In this document: one piece after another, positions 43,584 to 52,117 of the stretch | Layout of the letters: every line of letters starts with the position of its first letter | Position numbering within the stretch: the stretch's first letter is position 1 | Assembly: GCF_028649655.1 (NCBI RefSeq) | Contig: NZ_JAQSLN010000005.1 | Location: 287,561 to 351,560 of the forward strand | Length of the DNA: 64,000 bases | From: Halobacteriovorax sp. GB3 | GTDB taxonomy: Bacteria; Bdellovibrionota; Bacteriovoracia; Bacteriovoracales; Bacteriovoracaceae | Direction of reading: 5' to 3' | Notes under the pieces: model-generated | Seen by the model: only the letters and a program-made list of their open reading frames with translations | What the model was told of the DNA's origin: nothing | Database searches by the model: none | Program-made: the position numbers and the translations under genes

Positions 43584-44600
43584 CTAGATGAATTCAATAA
43601 GACCAATAATTGACCCATTTTGTTTGAGGGCCTGGAATATTGAAATCAAATCTTCTGGTGTTGTTCCATAAGCATTTAAGCTTTTTACCAGATCATTTAG
43701 TGTAGCTTTTTCATCAACGAAGAGAGTAGAACCTGTTTTGGCATCATCTCCCTGTCCTTCACCAATCTCAATAGACAAAGTTCCATGACTTATGGCCACT
43801 GGCTTTAAAGCAATATCTCCACCCGCAACGATCGTTCCAGTGCGCTCATTGATAATGATTTTAGCCATTTGGTCGCTTTCCACCTTGAAATTTTCAATGA
43901 TCGCCATAAGAGAGACGACCTTTCTTTCATAGTGGGCAGGAACAATTAAATCAATTGTCGTAGCATCTTTAGCGTTGGCATATTTACCGCCAAGTTCTTG
44001 ATTGATAACTCTCTCAATTCTTGCGGCAGTAGTGAAGTCTGGATTTCTAAGACTTAAGCGTAGAGATTTCTTCTGATCAAAGTCCAGGGAGATTTCTTTT
44101 TCAATGGTTGCTCCATTAGGGATTCTCGCAGTAGTGGCAAATTTTGCCCCCTTCTCAAGGCCTCCAATTGAAAGTTGGCCATTGGCAACACCGTATACAT
44201 TACCATCACCACCTTTAAGCGGAGTCACAAGTAGGGTACCACCTGCTAGTGATGAAGCATCACCAATAGAAGAGACTGTGACATCAACCTTCTGTCCGAG
44301 GCGTCCAAAAGGAGGAAGTTTAGCAGTAACAATAACGGCAGCAACATTCTTTGAAGTGATTTCGTTTTGAGGATTTAGTCCTAGTTTTTGAAACATTCTC
44401 TTTAGAGAAGTATTCGTAATTTCTCCACCACCATCACCGGTACCATTAAGACCAATAACTAGACCATAACCGATTATTGGGTTTTCTCTAACACCCTTCA
44501 CTGACACAAGATCTTTGAGCCTATTTGTCTTTGCAAGTGCTGTTGAAACACCACTAAAGATAAATGCTAATAATGAAAAACTGATTGCGATTTTTTTCAT
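43584..44600 (-). CDS. flgI: Flagellar P-ring protein FlgI
   Basis: The 338-residue protein has a signal peptide (1-23, ending TALA) and the family blocks RLKDLVSVKGVRENPIIGYG, GLNGTGDG, VIVTAKLPPFGRLGQKVDV and NERTGTIVAGGDI. It forms the periplasmic bushing ring around the rod. It follows flgH by five bases. A gap of 118 bases separates it from the flgJ-like gene downstream, which may therefore have its own promoter. Confidence 0.96.
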   Translation of the reverse strand: MKKIAISFSLLAFIFSGVSTALAKTNRLKDLVSVKGVRENPIIGYGLVIGLNGTGDGGGEITNTSLKRMFQKLGLNPQNEITSKNVAAVIVTAKLPPFGRLGQKVDVTVSSIGDASSLAGGTLLVTPLKGGDGNVYGVANGQLSIGGLEKGAKFATTARIPNGATIEKEISLDFDQKKSLRLSLRNPDFTTAARIERVINQELGGKYANAKDATTIDLIVPAHYERKVVSLMAIIENFKVESDQMAKIIINERTGTIVAGGDIALKPVAISHGTLSIEIGEGQGDDAKTGSTLFVDEKATLNDLVKSLNAYGTTPEDLISIFQALKQNGSIIGLIEFI

Positions 44601-44605
44601 ACTGT

Positions 44606-45382
44606 TTACCTTATAACCGTAATTGATGATTCTAGAAATTTGCTAGAATTTATTGTGTCATCATCTGAAATATCTTTTCTTGAAACTAAAGCTTGTAGCT
44701 CAATAAGACGCTTTCTATTTTTATAGAGAAGTAGTTTTTGTCCACGAACCAAAAGGTGATCTTTACTAATTTCTTCAATAATGACTGAAGAAATTCTGTC
44801 GTGAACCTTGGCCGGATCATCTTGTGAAGTTTCATCTTCTTCCTCTGCTGGAGCAGGTGTTGTTGAAGCAGGCTCTTTAGTGTTCTTCTTCGTACTTGGT
44901 CTTGGATAAACTGGAAAAGCTCTTTTCAATTCAAGTGTGATTTCTTTTTTCAACTTAGTTTGAACGTTAACGAGAACAATATCACCATTCTTCTTCCATT
45001 TGTTTTTAGTGAAGAGATAATTTTCGTTACCTGAACCTGCCCATAAACTTGCCTCGGGCTTAGAGTCCTCTAAGTCTGATGCTGTGTAACGTTTCTTAGC
45101 AGCTTGCTCTGGTTGATAATTTCTTTTAATATTCGGCTGTATAACAGTTCTTGACGTTGATGTTACAGTGTTAATTGGATTTGGTGTTGGTCTATAATAT
45201 TTTGGTTTATAACCTTCATAATTTTGACCACCACGAAATTGTTGAAAAGTATCATATCCTCTTCTGTATCGCCCCTGAGCAACTTTCTCATCTTCACGAT
45301 CTAGTTCTCTGTGAATACGGTCCACATATCCAGCACAGGAAGTGAACATAAAGAGAACTGTTAAAAGACTAATTAATTTCAT
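44606..45382 (-). CDS. flgH: Flagellar L-ring protein FlgH (divergent)
   Basis: The 258-residue lipoprotein has lipobox FTSC (Cys16). The L-ring blocks are present: ASLWAGSGNENYLFTKNKWKKNGDIVLV (about 112-140) and, near the end, LLVRGQKLLLYKNRKRLIELQALVSRKDISDDDTINSSKF. A charged, Pro-rich insert at about 165-195 and a long N-terminal linker make it diverge from enteric FlgH. It overlaps flgA by 4 bases. Confidence 0.88.
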   Translation of the reverse strand: MKLISLLTVLFMFTSCAGYVDRIHRELDREDEKVAQGRYRRGYDTFQQFRGGQNYEGYKPKYYRPTPNPINTVTSTSRTVIQPNIKRNYQPEQAAKKRYTASDLEDSKPEASLWAGSGNENYLFTKNKWKKNGDIVLVNVQTKLKKEITLELKRAFPVYPRPSTKKNTKEPASTTPAPAEEEDETSQDDPAKVHDRISSVIIEEISKDHLLVRGQKLLLYKNRKRLIELQALVSRKDISDDDTINSSKFLESSITVIR

Positions 45383-46251
45383 AGCTCAACCATAACCTTG
45401 TTAAAATCGACAACTTTAGCCGAAAACGTGCGTTTAGATTTTTTATTTCGTAATTCGACCATCTGACCAATAGAGCCACTTCTAAGAGCAGATGCTGCCC
45501 CAGTAAGTGTTAAGTGTTTTGTTTTAATGATAACTTGTGTGTCCTGTCCTCTTTGAACAATATTTTGAGGAACGATATCTGTTCTTAACAAGACATGCCC
45601 TTTAGAGAGGGAACGATTAGCCTTATAGAAAACGAGTTCTTTAGCATCTTTAATGTATTTTGATGGGAAATCTGCAAAGATAAACGCCTTCTCAAAAAGG
45701 GAAGGAGATAGAGTTTCATTTGCTACTCTGATTTCGTCTTTTAGTTTCAGAACTTGAATCTTTCTTTGTATTTTTAATTGTCCCCATTTCGTTCTTTTAT
45801 TAAACGGAGATTGAATTTCTAAGTTCATTGCATAGTTACCAGGCTCTTTACAATTGAAACATTTAAGTTGAAGAGTTTCATCTTGATTAAGACCAAGTGG
45901 CAATGGCATTCCATTCGTGTTGATATTCGTAATGAAGAGATCACTTTCTAAAGAAAGTTTCTCTCGTAAATACTGATTCAACGTTGTTATCTGAATTCTA
46001 GTTTTAGTAAACGTTACATCAGAAAAGTTACCCATTTTTTTGAGGTGAGATGTATGAATGGTTCCTTCTAGAGTTTTTATAATAGAAAGAACTTCGTCTT
46101 TTTGTTCACTAGAACAACCTTTGAAATTTAAGGCCTGCTCATTGGTTACTTGAGTATCTTTCACAAAAAATAATTTATCAGCTGTGTTAACTTCACAGCT
46201 GAACGATTTTAACGACAATAATGTAATGAAGAAGAAAAAAACTTTCGTCAT
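45379..46251 (-). CDS. flgA: Flagellar P-ring assembly chaperone FlgA
   Basis: The 290-residue protein has a signal peptide (about 1-18). The C-terminal SAF/ChapFlgA region is present: RSLSKGHVLLRTDIVPQNIVQRGQDTQVIIK, then LTLTGAASALRSGSIGQMVELRNKKSKRTFSAKVVD. The last motif is highly characteristic of FlgA. The N-terminal half is variable. It is a periplasmic chaperone for FlgI and lies between flgG and flgH. Confidence 0.93.
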   Translation of the reverse strand: MTKVFFFFITLLSLKSFSCEVNTADKLFFVKDTQVTNEQALNFKGCSSEQKDEVLSIIKTLEGTIHTSHLKKMGNFSDVTFTKTRIQITTLNQYLREKLSLESDLFITNINTNGMPLPLGLNQDETLQLKCFNCKEPGNYAMNLEIQSPFNKRTKWGQLKIQRKIQVLKLKDEIRVANETLSPSLFEKAFIFADFPSKYIKDAKELVFYKANRSLSKGHVLLRTDIVPQNIVQRGQDTQVIIKTKHLTLTGAASALRSGSIGQMVELRNKKSKRTFSAKVVDFNKVMVEL

Positions 46252-46253
46252 AT

Positions 46254-47093
46254 CTACCTTATGTTATTCACTGTTTGTAGCATTTGGTCTGCGATGCCCA
46301 TTACCTTAGAGTTCATTTCATAAGCTCTTTGTGCACGAATCAGTCCCGTCATTTCATTCATAATACTGACGTTTGAGTTTTCAAGTGCACCTTGTTGAAT
46401 TGAACCGGCATTACTTTGGCCTGCAACATTTTGGATCGGCTGACCTGAGGCACTTGTGATCATGTAGTTGTTACCACCATTTGATTTAAGTCCAACAGCA
46501 TTGATGAAAGTAAAAATCGGAATTTGACCAAGGATTTGAGGCTCAACTTGTCCATTCAAGTAAACTTCAACAGTCCCATTATTAGAGATCATTACGCTTT
46601 TTGTTCCCTGTGGAAAAGTGAATGTAGGAAAAACGCGGTATCCTTGTTTGTTAACAAGAGTCCCTGTGCTATCGACATTAAATGAACCATCTCTTGTATA
46701 AAGAACTTCATTGTTTGGTGTAATGAGACCAAAGAACCCTTCTCCATTAACCATAAGATCAAATGGGTTATTTGTAATTCTAGGAGCTCCTTGAGAGAAT
46801 TCTTTCCTAACGGCTGAAATTTTAGAACCAGATCCAACTTGAACACCTACGTTATAACGAGTGTTCTGACTTGAGCGCGCACCTGCTTCAGTAATTGTAT
46901 TGTAAAGGAGGTCTTCTGATTCAGATCTTTGTTTCTTATAACCAATCGTATTAACGTTAGCGATATTGTTTGAAATCGTGCTCACGTGGACTTCTTGAGT
47001 GGCCATACCTGTTGCTGCTACATTGAGAGCTCTAAGCATTGCTTGATTCGTTCCTATAAGTAAAAGAGCGATAACGATAATTTTAGAATACAT
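46254..47093 (-). CDS. flgG: Distal rod protein FlgG with an apparent signal peptide
   Basis: The FlgG core begins at Met19 (MLRALNVAATGMATQEVHVSTISNNIANVNTIGYKK) and ends with VSIMNEMTGLIRAQRAYEMNSKVMGIADQMLQTVNNIR, as usual. The best start is nevertheless ATG 47093: AGGAG lies seven bases before it and nine bases separate it from the flgF stop. That start adds MYSKIIVIALLLIGTNQA, a Sec-like signal peptide, before the rod protein. Starting at 47039 would leave a 63-base gap and a poorer site. FlgG is normally exported by the flagellar type III system, so this extension is odd. Confidence 0.9.
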   Translation of the reverse strand: MYSKIIVIALLLIGTNQAMLRALNVAATGMATQEVHVSTISNNIANVNTIGYKKQRSESEDLLYNTITEAGARSSQNTRYNVGVQVGSGSKISAVRKEFSQGAPRITNNPFDLMVNGEGFFGLITPNNEVLYTRDGSFNVDSTGTLVNKQGYRVFPTFTFPQGTKSVMISNNGTVEVYLNGQVEPQILGQIPIFTFINAVGLKSNGGNNYMITSASGQPIQNVAGQSNAGSIQQGALENSNVSIMNEMTGLIRAQRAYEMNSKVMGIADQMLQTVNNIR

Positions 47094-47102
47094 CAAATTC
47101 TC

Positions 47103-47942
47103 CTAGAACTTTGAAATTTCATTAACACCCTTACTAGAGATGTTGTCGTAAGTTTTAATAACGTTTTGAATACTTTCAAAATGTCTATGGGCCTTTATCA
47201 ATTCACTCATTTCATGAATTGCATTTACGTTAGACTCTTCAACATAACCCTGATGAATAGCTGTCTTTAAAGGTGTCGTTTTAATATTTGATAAATCTTT
47301 ATTGATATAAAGTGAGCTTCCTTCTTTTCTTAGGGCCTGCTGATCATGAAACTCACGAACAGTTAAATGACCAACTTTAAGATCATTAGAGAAAACTTCC
47401 CCTTGAAGATTAATACTTACTTGTCCATTAGGTATTTTAATAACTCGATCTTCGGGTTTAGGGAGCGCTTGGAGTTGTTCATCAGTGGCATTTGCTGGAA
47501 TCTCACTTCTCATGAGAACTTTGTGACCTTTATCTGTTACAAGTGTCCCATCGTTTTCGAGTGAAAGCATTCCTCTTCTTGTATAGCGAATACCATTGGG
47601 AGTTAGAACTTCAATGAAGCCGTTTCCAAATAGAGCAATGTCTAGGGGGTTTTTAGTCGGACGCATCTGTCCTTGTTCGAAAATAGTGTAGGAAGCATCG
47701 ACTTCAACTTGTGCATTCTCTGCTCCGTAGCTTCGATAAAAATCTTGAGGAGCCCATTCTTTATTAGGTAGATCAATGTCCTCAACACCTTTATTTAGTG
47801 CTGTCATATATTCTTTAAATGTAACTTGGTCTCTTTTAAAACCTGGTGTATTGGCGTTAGCCACGTTGTTAGCAATTGTTTCAACCTTCCTTTGTTGAGC
47901 AATCGCGCCAGAAAGAGGGACCCATAAATCCTTCAATTTCAC
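47103..47942 (-). CDS. flgF: Proximal rod protein FlgF
   Basis: The 279-residue protein has the rod signature LSGAIAQQRKVETIANNVANANTPGFKRDQV, the middle domain FGNGFIEVLTPNGIRYTRRGMLSLENDGTLVTDKGHKVL and the C-terminal helix VEESNVNAIHEMSELIKAHRHFESIQNVIKTYD. It is the first gene of the flagellar array, with flgG following. The 194-base gap upstream should carry its promoter. Confidence 0.92.
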   Translation of the reverse strand: MKLKDLWVPLSGAIAQQRKVETIANNVANANTPGFKRDQVTFKEYMTALNKGVEDIDLPNKEWAPQDFYRSYGAENAQVEVDASYTIFEQGQMRPTKNPLDIALFGNGFIEVLTPNGIRYTRRGMLSLENDGTLVTDKGHKVLMRSEIPANATDEQLQALPKPEDRVIKIPNGQVSINLQGEVFSNDLKVGHLTVREFHDQQALRKEGSSLYINKDLSNIKTTPLKTAIHQGYVEESNVNAIHEMSELIKAHRHFESIQNVIKTYDNISSKGVNEISKF

Positions 47943-48136
47943 CCTCCTGGTGAACTTCTATAGAAAAATATACCAAGTCCAATGCCAATAGTTCCACAGA
48001 GGCAAAAATGACCCACCGAACAAGTCTCTGAAATTATGTGAAAATGACTGTCAGTTGTTAAATATGATGGTATAAAATACAGAAAAAGATACAAATTTTC
48101 CTCACAGCGCGGGGACGCGCGTCAAAAAGGTGACAT
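47943..48136. other. Divergent promoter region between flgF and xseB
   Basis: The stretch holds a possible xseB promoter on the plus strand (TGTCAG at 48050-48055, 16-base spacer, TATAAA at 48072-48077). A GC-rich hairpin follows, GCGCG-GGGA-CGCGC (48107-48120), just before the xseB ribosome binding site. On the minus strand an imperfect sigma-54-like sequence (47971-47988) lacks the -12 GC. Confidence 0.4.
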
Positions 48137-48349
48137 ATGGCAAAGTCAGAAAAAAGTTTTGAGCAATCACTCAAGGACTTAGAAGAGGTTGTCGGAAAAC
48201 TTGAGTCAGGTGAGCTGTCTTTAGAAGAAAGTCTGAAGGCCTTTGAGTCAGGTGTAAATCTCTACAAAGGTTGCAAAGATAAATTAGATAAAGCAGAAAA
48301 GAAATTATCAGTTTTATCAGAAAGCTTAAAAGAGGAAGAACTAGATTAA
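48137..48349 (+). CDS. xseB: Exonuclease VII small subunit
   Basis: The 70-residue protein has the family pattern SFEQSLKDLEEVVGKLESGELSLEESLKAFESGVNLYKGCKDKLDKAEKKL at its normal length. It binds XseA to form the single-strand exonuclease VII; xseA is not in this window. The next gene starts directly after its stop. The AAGG ribosome binding site follows a GC-rich hairpin. Confidence 0.95.
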   Translation: MAKSEKSFEQSLKDLEEVVGKLESGELSLEESLKAFESGVNLYKGCKDKLDKAEKKLSVLSESLKEEELD

Positions 48350-49297
48350 ATGAGATTATTCATTCTATCTATTTTCTCAATTATTCTCTCGTCTTGTTCA
48401 ACGACTTCTAATAAAGAAGTTACATTTGCTAGCGTCGACTTTGACAATAATATCTTCGTTAGAGAAGTACCTTTCATATCCAACAAAAGAGCAATGGGCC
48501 AAGTTTTAGGACCTATGCCTCCTGAAGAATTTGAAACACATTTTTCACAACCTGTTGAAAAAAAGAAAGTAATTGGAATGATTCTTTCTCCAGGTCTTTA
48601 TAAATCGATTTCCTATATCCCGATGCTAGCTTGCTTAGAAGAAATTGGAGCAGAAGTTCATTACGTCTCAGGTAGTGGTTTCTCTAGTATTGTGGCTTCG
48701 CTCTATGCCTATGGCCTCACTCCTGAGCAAATTGAGTGGAAGCTCTATAAGTTGGTAGGGGAGTTATCAGAGTATGAAGTTTACTCAAGTGAGTGGAAAG
48801 AACTACTTAATGAGTTTATAGATAAAGAGTTTAAGCAGAAGAAAATAGAAAATTCTAAAAAAGCACTTGCGCTCAATAGTTATAGTTTCGAAAATAAACA
48901 CAATGAAACTTTATTTCGTGGAGAAATAAATAGTATTTTAAAAGCTAATATTAGCTACCAAGATCAAAATGGAAAACTGAATCCTCTCTTTGGTTCACCA
49001 TATGATGTCATCAAAAATTTAAAAACGAGAGTCGATTACATCATCTATGTTGACTCGCTTGGTAAAGAATTAAAATTGAATTCCACGAATAATTATATTT
49101 TTGGACTTTATTCAAAAGCTGTAGGTTATAATTTAAAAAACGAATTTGATGTTGATATGCTCTTATCTATTCCATTGGAAAAATGGCCTTTGGATGAAAG
49201 TCGTAGATTTAATGACTTTATTCAAATTGGTAGGGATTTGTGTTCGAATCTCAAAACCAAACTTGAGTCACTTTCAGATGTAGAGAAAAAGGAATAA
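48350..49297 (+). CDS. Patatin-like lipoprotein with degenerate active site
   Basis: The 315-residue lipoprotein has lipobox LSSC (Cys16). Residues 75-130 follow the patatin layout (glycine-rich loop, helix, nucleophile elbow, then LYAYGLTPEQIEWKLY). The loop reads SPGLYK instead of GGGxxG, and the elbow reads GSGFS at 108-112, so the Ser nucleophile position is Gly110. No Asp-Gly dyad was found. It is likely a non-catalytic relative of RssA-type patatin proteins in the envelope. It is six bases upstream of the PBP1A gene and may be expressed with it. Confidence 0.6.
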   Translation: MRLFILSIFSIILSSCSTTSNKEVTFASVDFDNNIFVREVPFISNKRAMGQVLGPMPPEEFETHFSQPVEKKKVIGMILSPGLYKSISYIPMLACLEEIGAEVHYVSGSGFSSIVASLYAYGLTPEQIEWKLYKLVGELSEYEVYSSEWKELLNEFIDKEFKQKKIENSKKALALNSYSFENKHNETLFRGEINSILKANISYQDQNGKLNPLFGSPYDVIKNLKTRVDYIIYVDSLGKELKLNSTNNYIFGLYSKAVGYNLKNEFDVDMLLSIPLEKWPLDESRRFNDFIQIGRDLCSNLKTKLESLSDVEKKE

Positions 49298-49303
49298 TTT
49301 TTC

Positions 49304-52039
49304 ATGAAGAAGATTTTATTGAGACTTTTTGTAGGAAGCTTTGCTTTAGGTATATGTGGGCTTCTTTCGGTGATAATGCTTTTTGTGTACTTCTCATTTG
49401 GACTACCAAAAATTACTTCTCTAGATGATTATAAACCAGCACTGCCTTCAAAGATTTTATCGAAAGACGGGGTCGTTCTAGCTGAGCTTGGTAAGGAGAA
49501 AAGAGAAATTGTCCCGTTTAAAGATATTCCTCAGCACGTTGTGAATGCTTTCTTAGCGGCTGAAGATGATGGATTCTATGAACATGAAGGAGTTGATTAT
49601 CTCGGAATCATGAGAGCAATGGTCGCTAACTTAAAAGCAGGACGAGTTGTTCAGGGTGGTTCAACAATTACCCAGCAGGTTGCAAAGTCATTATTACTAA
49701 CTAGTGAAAGATCTATTAGTCGTAAAATTAAGGACTTCTTACTGGCCCAGAAAATTGAAAAGAAATTAAGTAAAGAAGATATTCTCTTTCTCTATCTTAA
49801 CCAGATGTATTTCGGTGGTGGATACTATGGTGTTAAGGCCGCCTTTCAAGGTTATTTTGGCAAAGAATTAAGTGAAGCAACACATGCTGAAGCTGCCATT
49901 GTCGCAGGTCTTCTTGTTGCTCCTGGGAGATATTCGCCTTACTTGAAGCCAAAATTTGCTAAGAAAAGACAACGCTATGTTTTAGGTCGTCTTCTAACGA
50001 CAGGAAAAATCTCACAAGAAGAATATGAAACTGCTATCAATGAAAAAATCAAGTTTCGCTTGAGAAAGGAAAGTGGATTTAAAGCTGGTTATTTCACTGA
50101 TTGGATTAGACAAAGAGTTGTGAATAAAATTGGTGAAGAAGAGTTTCTAACAGGTGGCTACACAGTTCAAACAACTCTTGATTACGATCTTCAGAAAAAA
50201 GCTGAAGACGAAACACTAGAAGGTGCAAAAGCGATCGATAAAAGACAGGGATTTAAAGGACCAATTGGTTCTCAAAATATTGATACGATCGTTGATGAAT
50301 ATGTCGTACCAATGAGAAAAGAAGCTTATAAAGATAAGTCACTCTTTTTCACTCTCAATGATGAGTTAACAAGAGATTATGAAATAGCATTTGATCAGGA
50401 AGAAATTGAAAGAATCAAAATGCATCGCGAAGAGTTTCGTAATGAAATTAAATCGAAGAACTATCTTGCAGGTAATTTAAAAGATGATAAATTTCTTTCA
50501 ACGATTGAAGAAAATGATTCACTAGAGGCCGTAGTCGTTCATATCGATGATGCGGGAAGAGTTGTCTATATCAATATTGGTGGCTTGATTGGTATTATGC
50601 CTTATCGTTATTTTAGATGGGCCCATGAGAGAAATATTACAGAAGAGCGCCAATACTATCCGTACGTAACGAGACCAAGTACTATTTTAAAAGTTGGGGA
50701 TAAGGTTTTAGTTCAAGTGAAAGATAAGTCAGTTGGTCTAGACCACCATTTGTGGTCATCACGAAAAACGATCTTAGATAATAGCAAAGATAAAAATTTA
50801 GTCTATAAGCAAAGGTATCTTCTCTGTCTTCTAGATCAAGTTCCAGATGCTCAAGCCGCACTTGTATCGATTAAACCAGATTCTGGTGAATTAGTATCGA
50901 TGGTTGGTGGTGTTGACTTTTCTAAGTCACAATTTAACAGAGCGATACAATCGAGAAGACAGCCAGGTTCTTCTTTTAAACCACTTCTTTTTGCTGCTGG
51001 CCTAGAGAATGGATATCTTCCAAACTCTATTATCATTGATTCACCAGAGGCCCTTGGAGGTGTTGATGCAACAAGTATTAACTGGAAGCCAAGAAATTAT
51101 GATGGAAAATTCAAGGGACCAATGACTTTTAGAAACTCTCTTGAGAAGAGTAGAAATATTCCAACGATTAAAATCGCTGACAAACTTGGTGTTCCAACAA
51201 TTTTCAATTTTATGGAAAGAATTGGGTTTAATGCGAAATTAGATCCTGATTTGAGTTTATCTCTTGGGTCTTTCGGTGTGACTCTTATGGATATCGTTAA
51301 GACGTTTGGAATTTTTCCTAATGGCGGTAAATTAATCAAAGTTAAGTCCATTGTCTCACTTACAGATAGAGACGGAAGACAATATGATGCTATTGCAGAT
51401 CTCAATAGTGATGAAGATCAAAAGCCTACTGAAGAGATTACCGCTACAGATGAAAAAGTTGAATCAGAAAGTGAAACGGCTCAAGAGAAAACAACTGAAG
51501 AGGTTGAAGTTGAGCGTAACCCTTTCCAAGAAAATTTAGACGGTACTCAGGTTTACGATAAGAGACTTGCTTATATCATGACCAATCTTTTAAAGGGTGT
51601 TGTGAATTACGGGACAGGACGTGGAGCTAAGAGTGTAAGTACATTCTTAGGGGGGAAAACGGGAACGACTAATAATTATGTCGATGCATGGTTTTTAGGT
51701 TTTTCTGCGGACCTTGTTACTGGTGTATGGACAGGTTTTGATGACAATAAAACTCTTGGCTGGGCCGAAACTGGAGCGAAGTCAGCTCTACCTATATGGA
51801 AAGAGTTTATGGCAAAAGCAAAGGAAAAATATGGAGAAAGAGATTTCTCTGTGCCTTTAGGGATTGTTAATATTCCTATCAATAAAGAAACTGGGAAGCT
51901 TGCAAAAACAGGGGAGAAGGATTACTTCCTTGAAGCTTTTGTTGAAGGATTCGAACCAGGTGATGAGAATTCCGATGAAATAGTAGGTGATCAAAATGGT
52001 CAGCTATTAGAAGATGACGAGTATTTTAATAATCAGTAG
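49304..52039 (+). CDS. mrcA: Penicillin-binding protein 1A, bifunctional
   Basis: The 911-residue class A PBP has one membrane anchor (about 5-32). The glycosyltransferase domain has Glu87 in AAEDDGFYEHEG and the GGSTITQQVAKSLLL block. An OB-like insert precedes the transpeptidase with nucleophile Ser556 (SSFK, 556-559), SRN in LEKSRNIP, and KTG at 785-787. An acidic insert (about 700-735, Glu/Thr-rich) sits before the last part of the transpeptidase, and the tail is acidic. It polymerises and cross-links peptidoglycan. Confidence 0.96.
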   Translation: MKKILLRLFVGSFALGICGLLSVIMLFVYFSFGLPKITSLDDYKPALPSKILSKDGVVLAELGKEKREIVPFKDIPQHVVNAFLAAEDDGFYEHEGVDYLGIMRAMVANLKAGRVVQGGSTITQQVAKSLLLTSERSISRKIKDFLLAQKIEKKLSKEDILFLYLNQMYFGGGYYGVKAAFQGYFGKELSEATHAEAAIVAGLLVAPGRYSPYLKPKFAKKRQRYVLGRLLTTGKISQEEYETAINEKIKFRLRKESGFKAGYFTDWIRQRVVNKIGEEEFLTGGYTVQTTLDYDLQKKAEDETLEGAKAIDKRQGFKGPIGSQNIDTIVDEYVVPMRKEAYKDKSLFFTLNDELTRDYEIAFDQEEIERIKMHREEFRNEIKSKNYLAGNLKDDKFLSTIEENDSLEAVVVHIDDAGRVVYINIGGLIGIMPYRYFRWAHERNITEERQYYPYVTRPSTILKVGDKVLVQVKDKSVGLDHHLWSSRKTILDNSKDKNLVYKQRYLLCLLDQVPDAQAALVSIKPDSGELVSMVGGVDFSKSQFNRAIQSRRQPGSSFKPLLFAAGLENGYLPNSIIIDSPEALGGVDATSINWKPRNYDGKFKGPMTFRNSLEKSRNIPTIKIADKLGVPTIFNFMERIGFNAKLDPDLSLSLGSFGVTLMDIVKTFGIFPNGGKLIKVKSIVSLTDRDGRQYDAIADLNSDEDQKPTEEITATDEKVESESETAQEKTTEEVEVERNPFQENLDGTQVYDKRLAYIMTNLLKGVVNYGTGRGAKSVSTFLGGKTGTTNNYVDAWFLGFSADLVTGVWTGFDDNKTLGWAETGAKSALPIWKEFMAKAKEKYGERDFSVPLGIVNIPINKETGKLAKTGEKDYFLEAFVEGFEPGDENSDEIVGDQNGQLLEDDEYFNNQ

Positions 52040-52053
52040 GATTTTCTTTAGAA

Positions 52054-52117
52054 AAAATTCATCACGCCGATAGGTTGGATAGCTCTATAATAGGGCCAAG
52101 AGGGCGTGATGAATTTT
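52054..52117. repeat. 15-bp perfect inverted repeat around a candidate promoter
   Basis: AAAATTCATCACGCC (52054-52068) is the exact reverse complement of GGCGTGATGAATTTT (52103-52117). The 34-base spacer contains TATAAT (52086-52091); GCCGATAG, close to a sigma-28 -10 element, spans the left arm border (52066-52073). The right arm contains the ATG (52109) of the TonB-like gene. Confidence 0.7.

Noticed and set aside
47971..47988. Sigma-54-like sequence on the minus strand upstream of flgF
   Set aside because: TTGGCATTGGACTTGGTA has the -24 GG, but the -12 element is GG rather than GC, so it does not meet the consensus.
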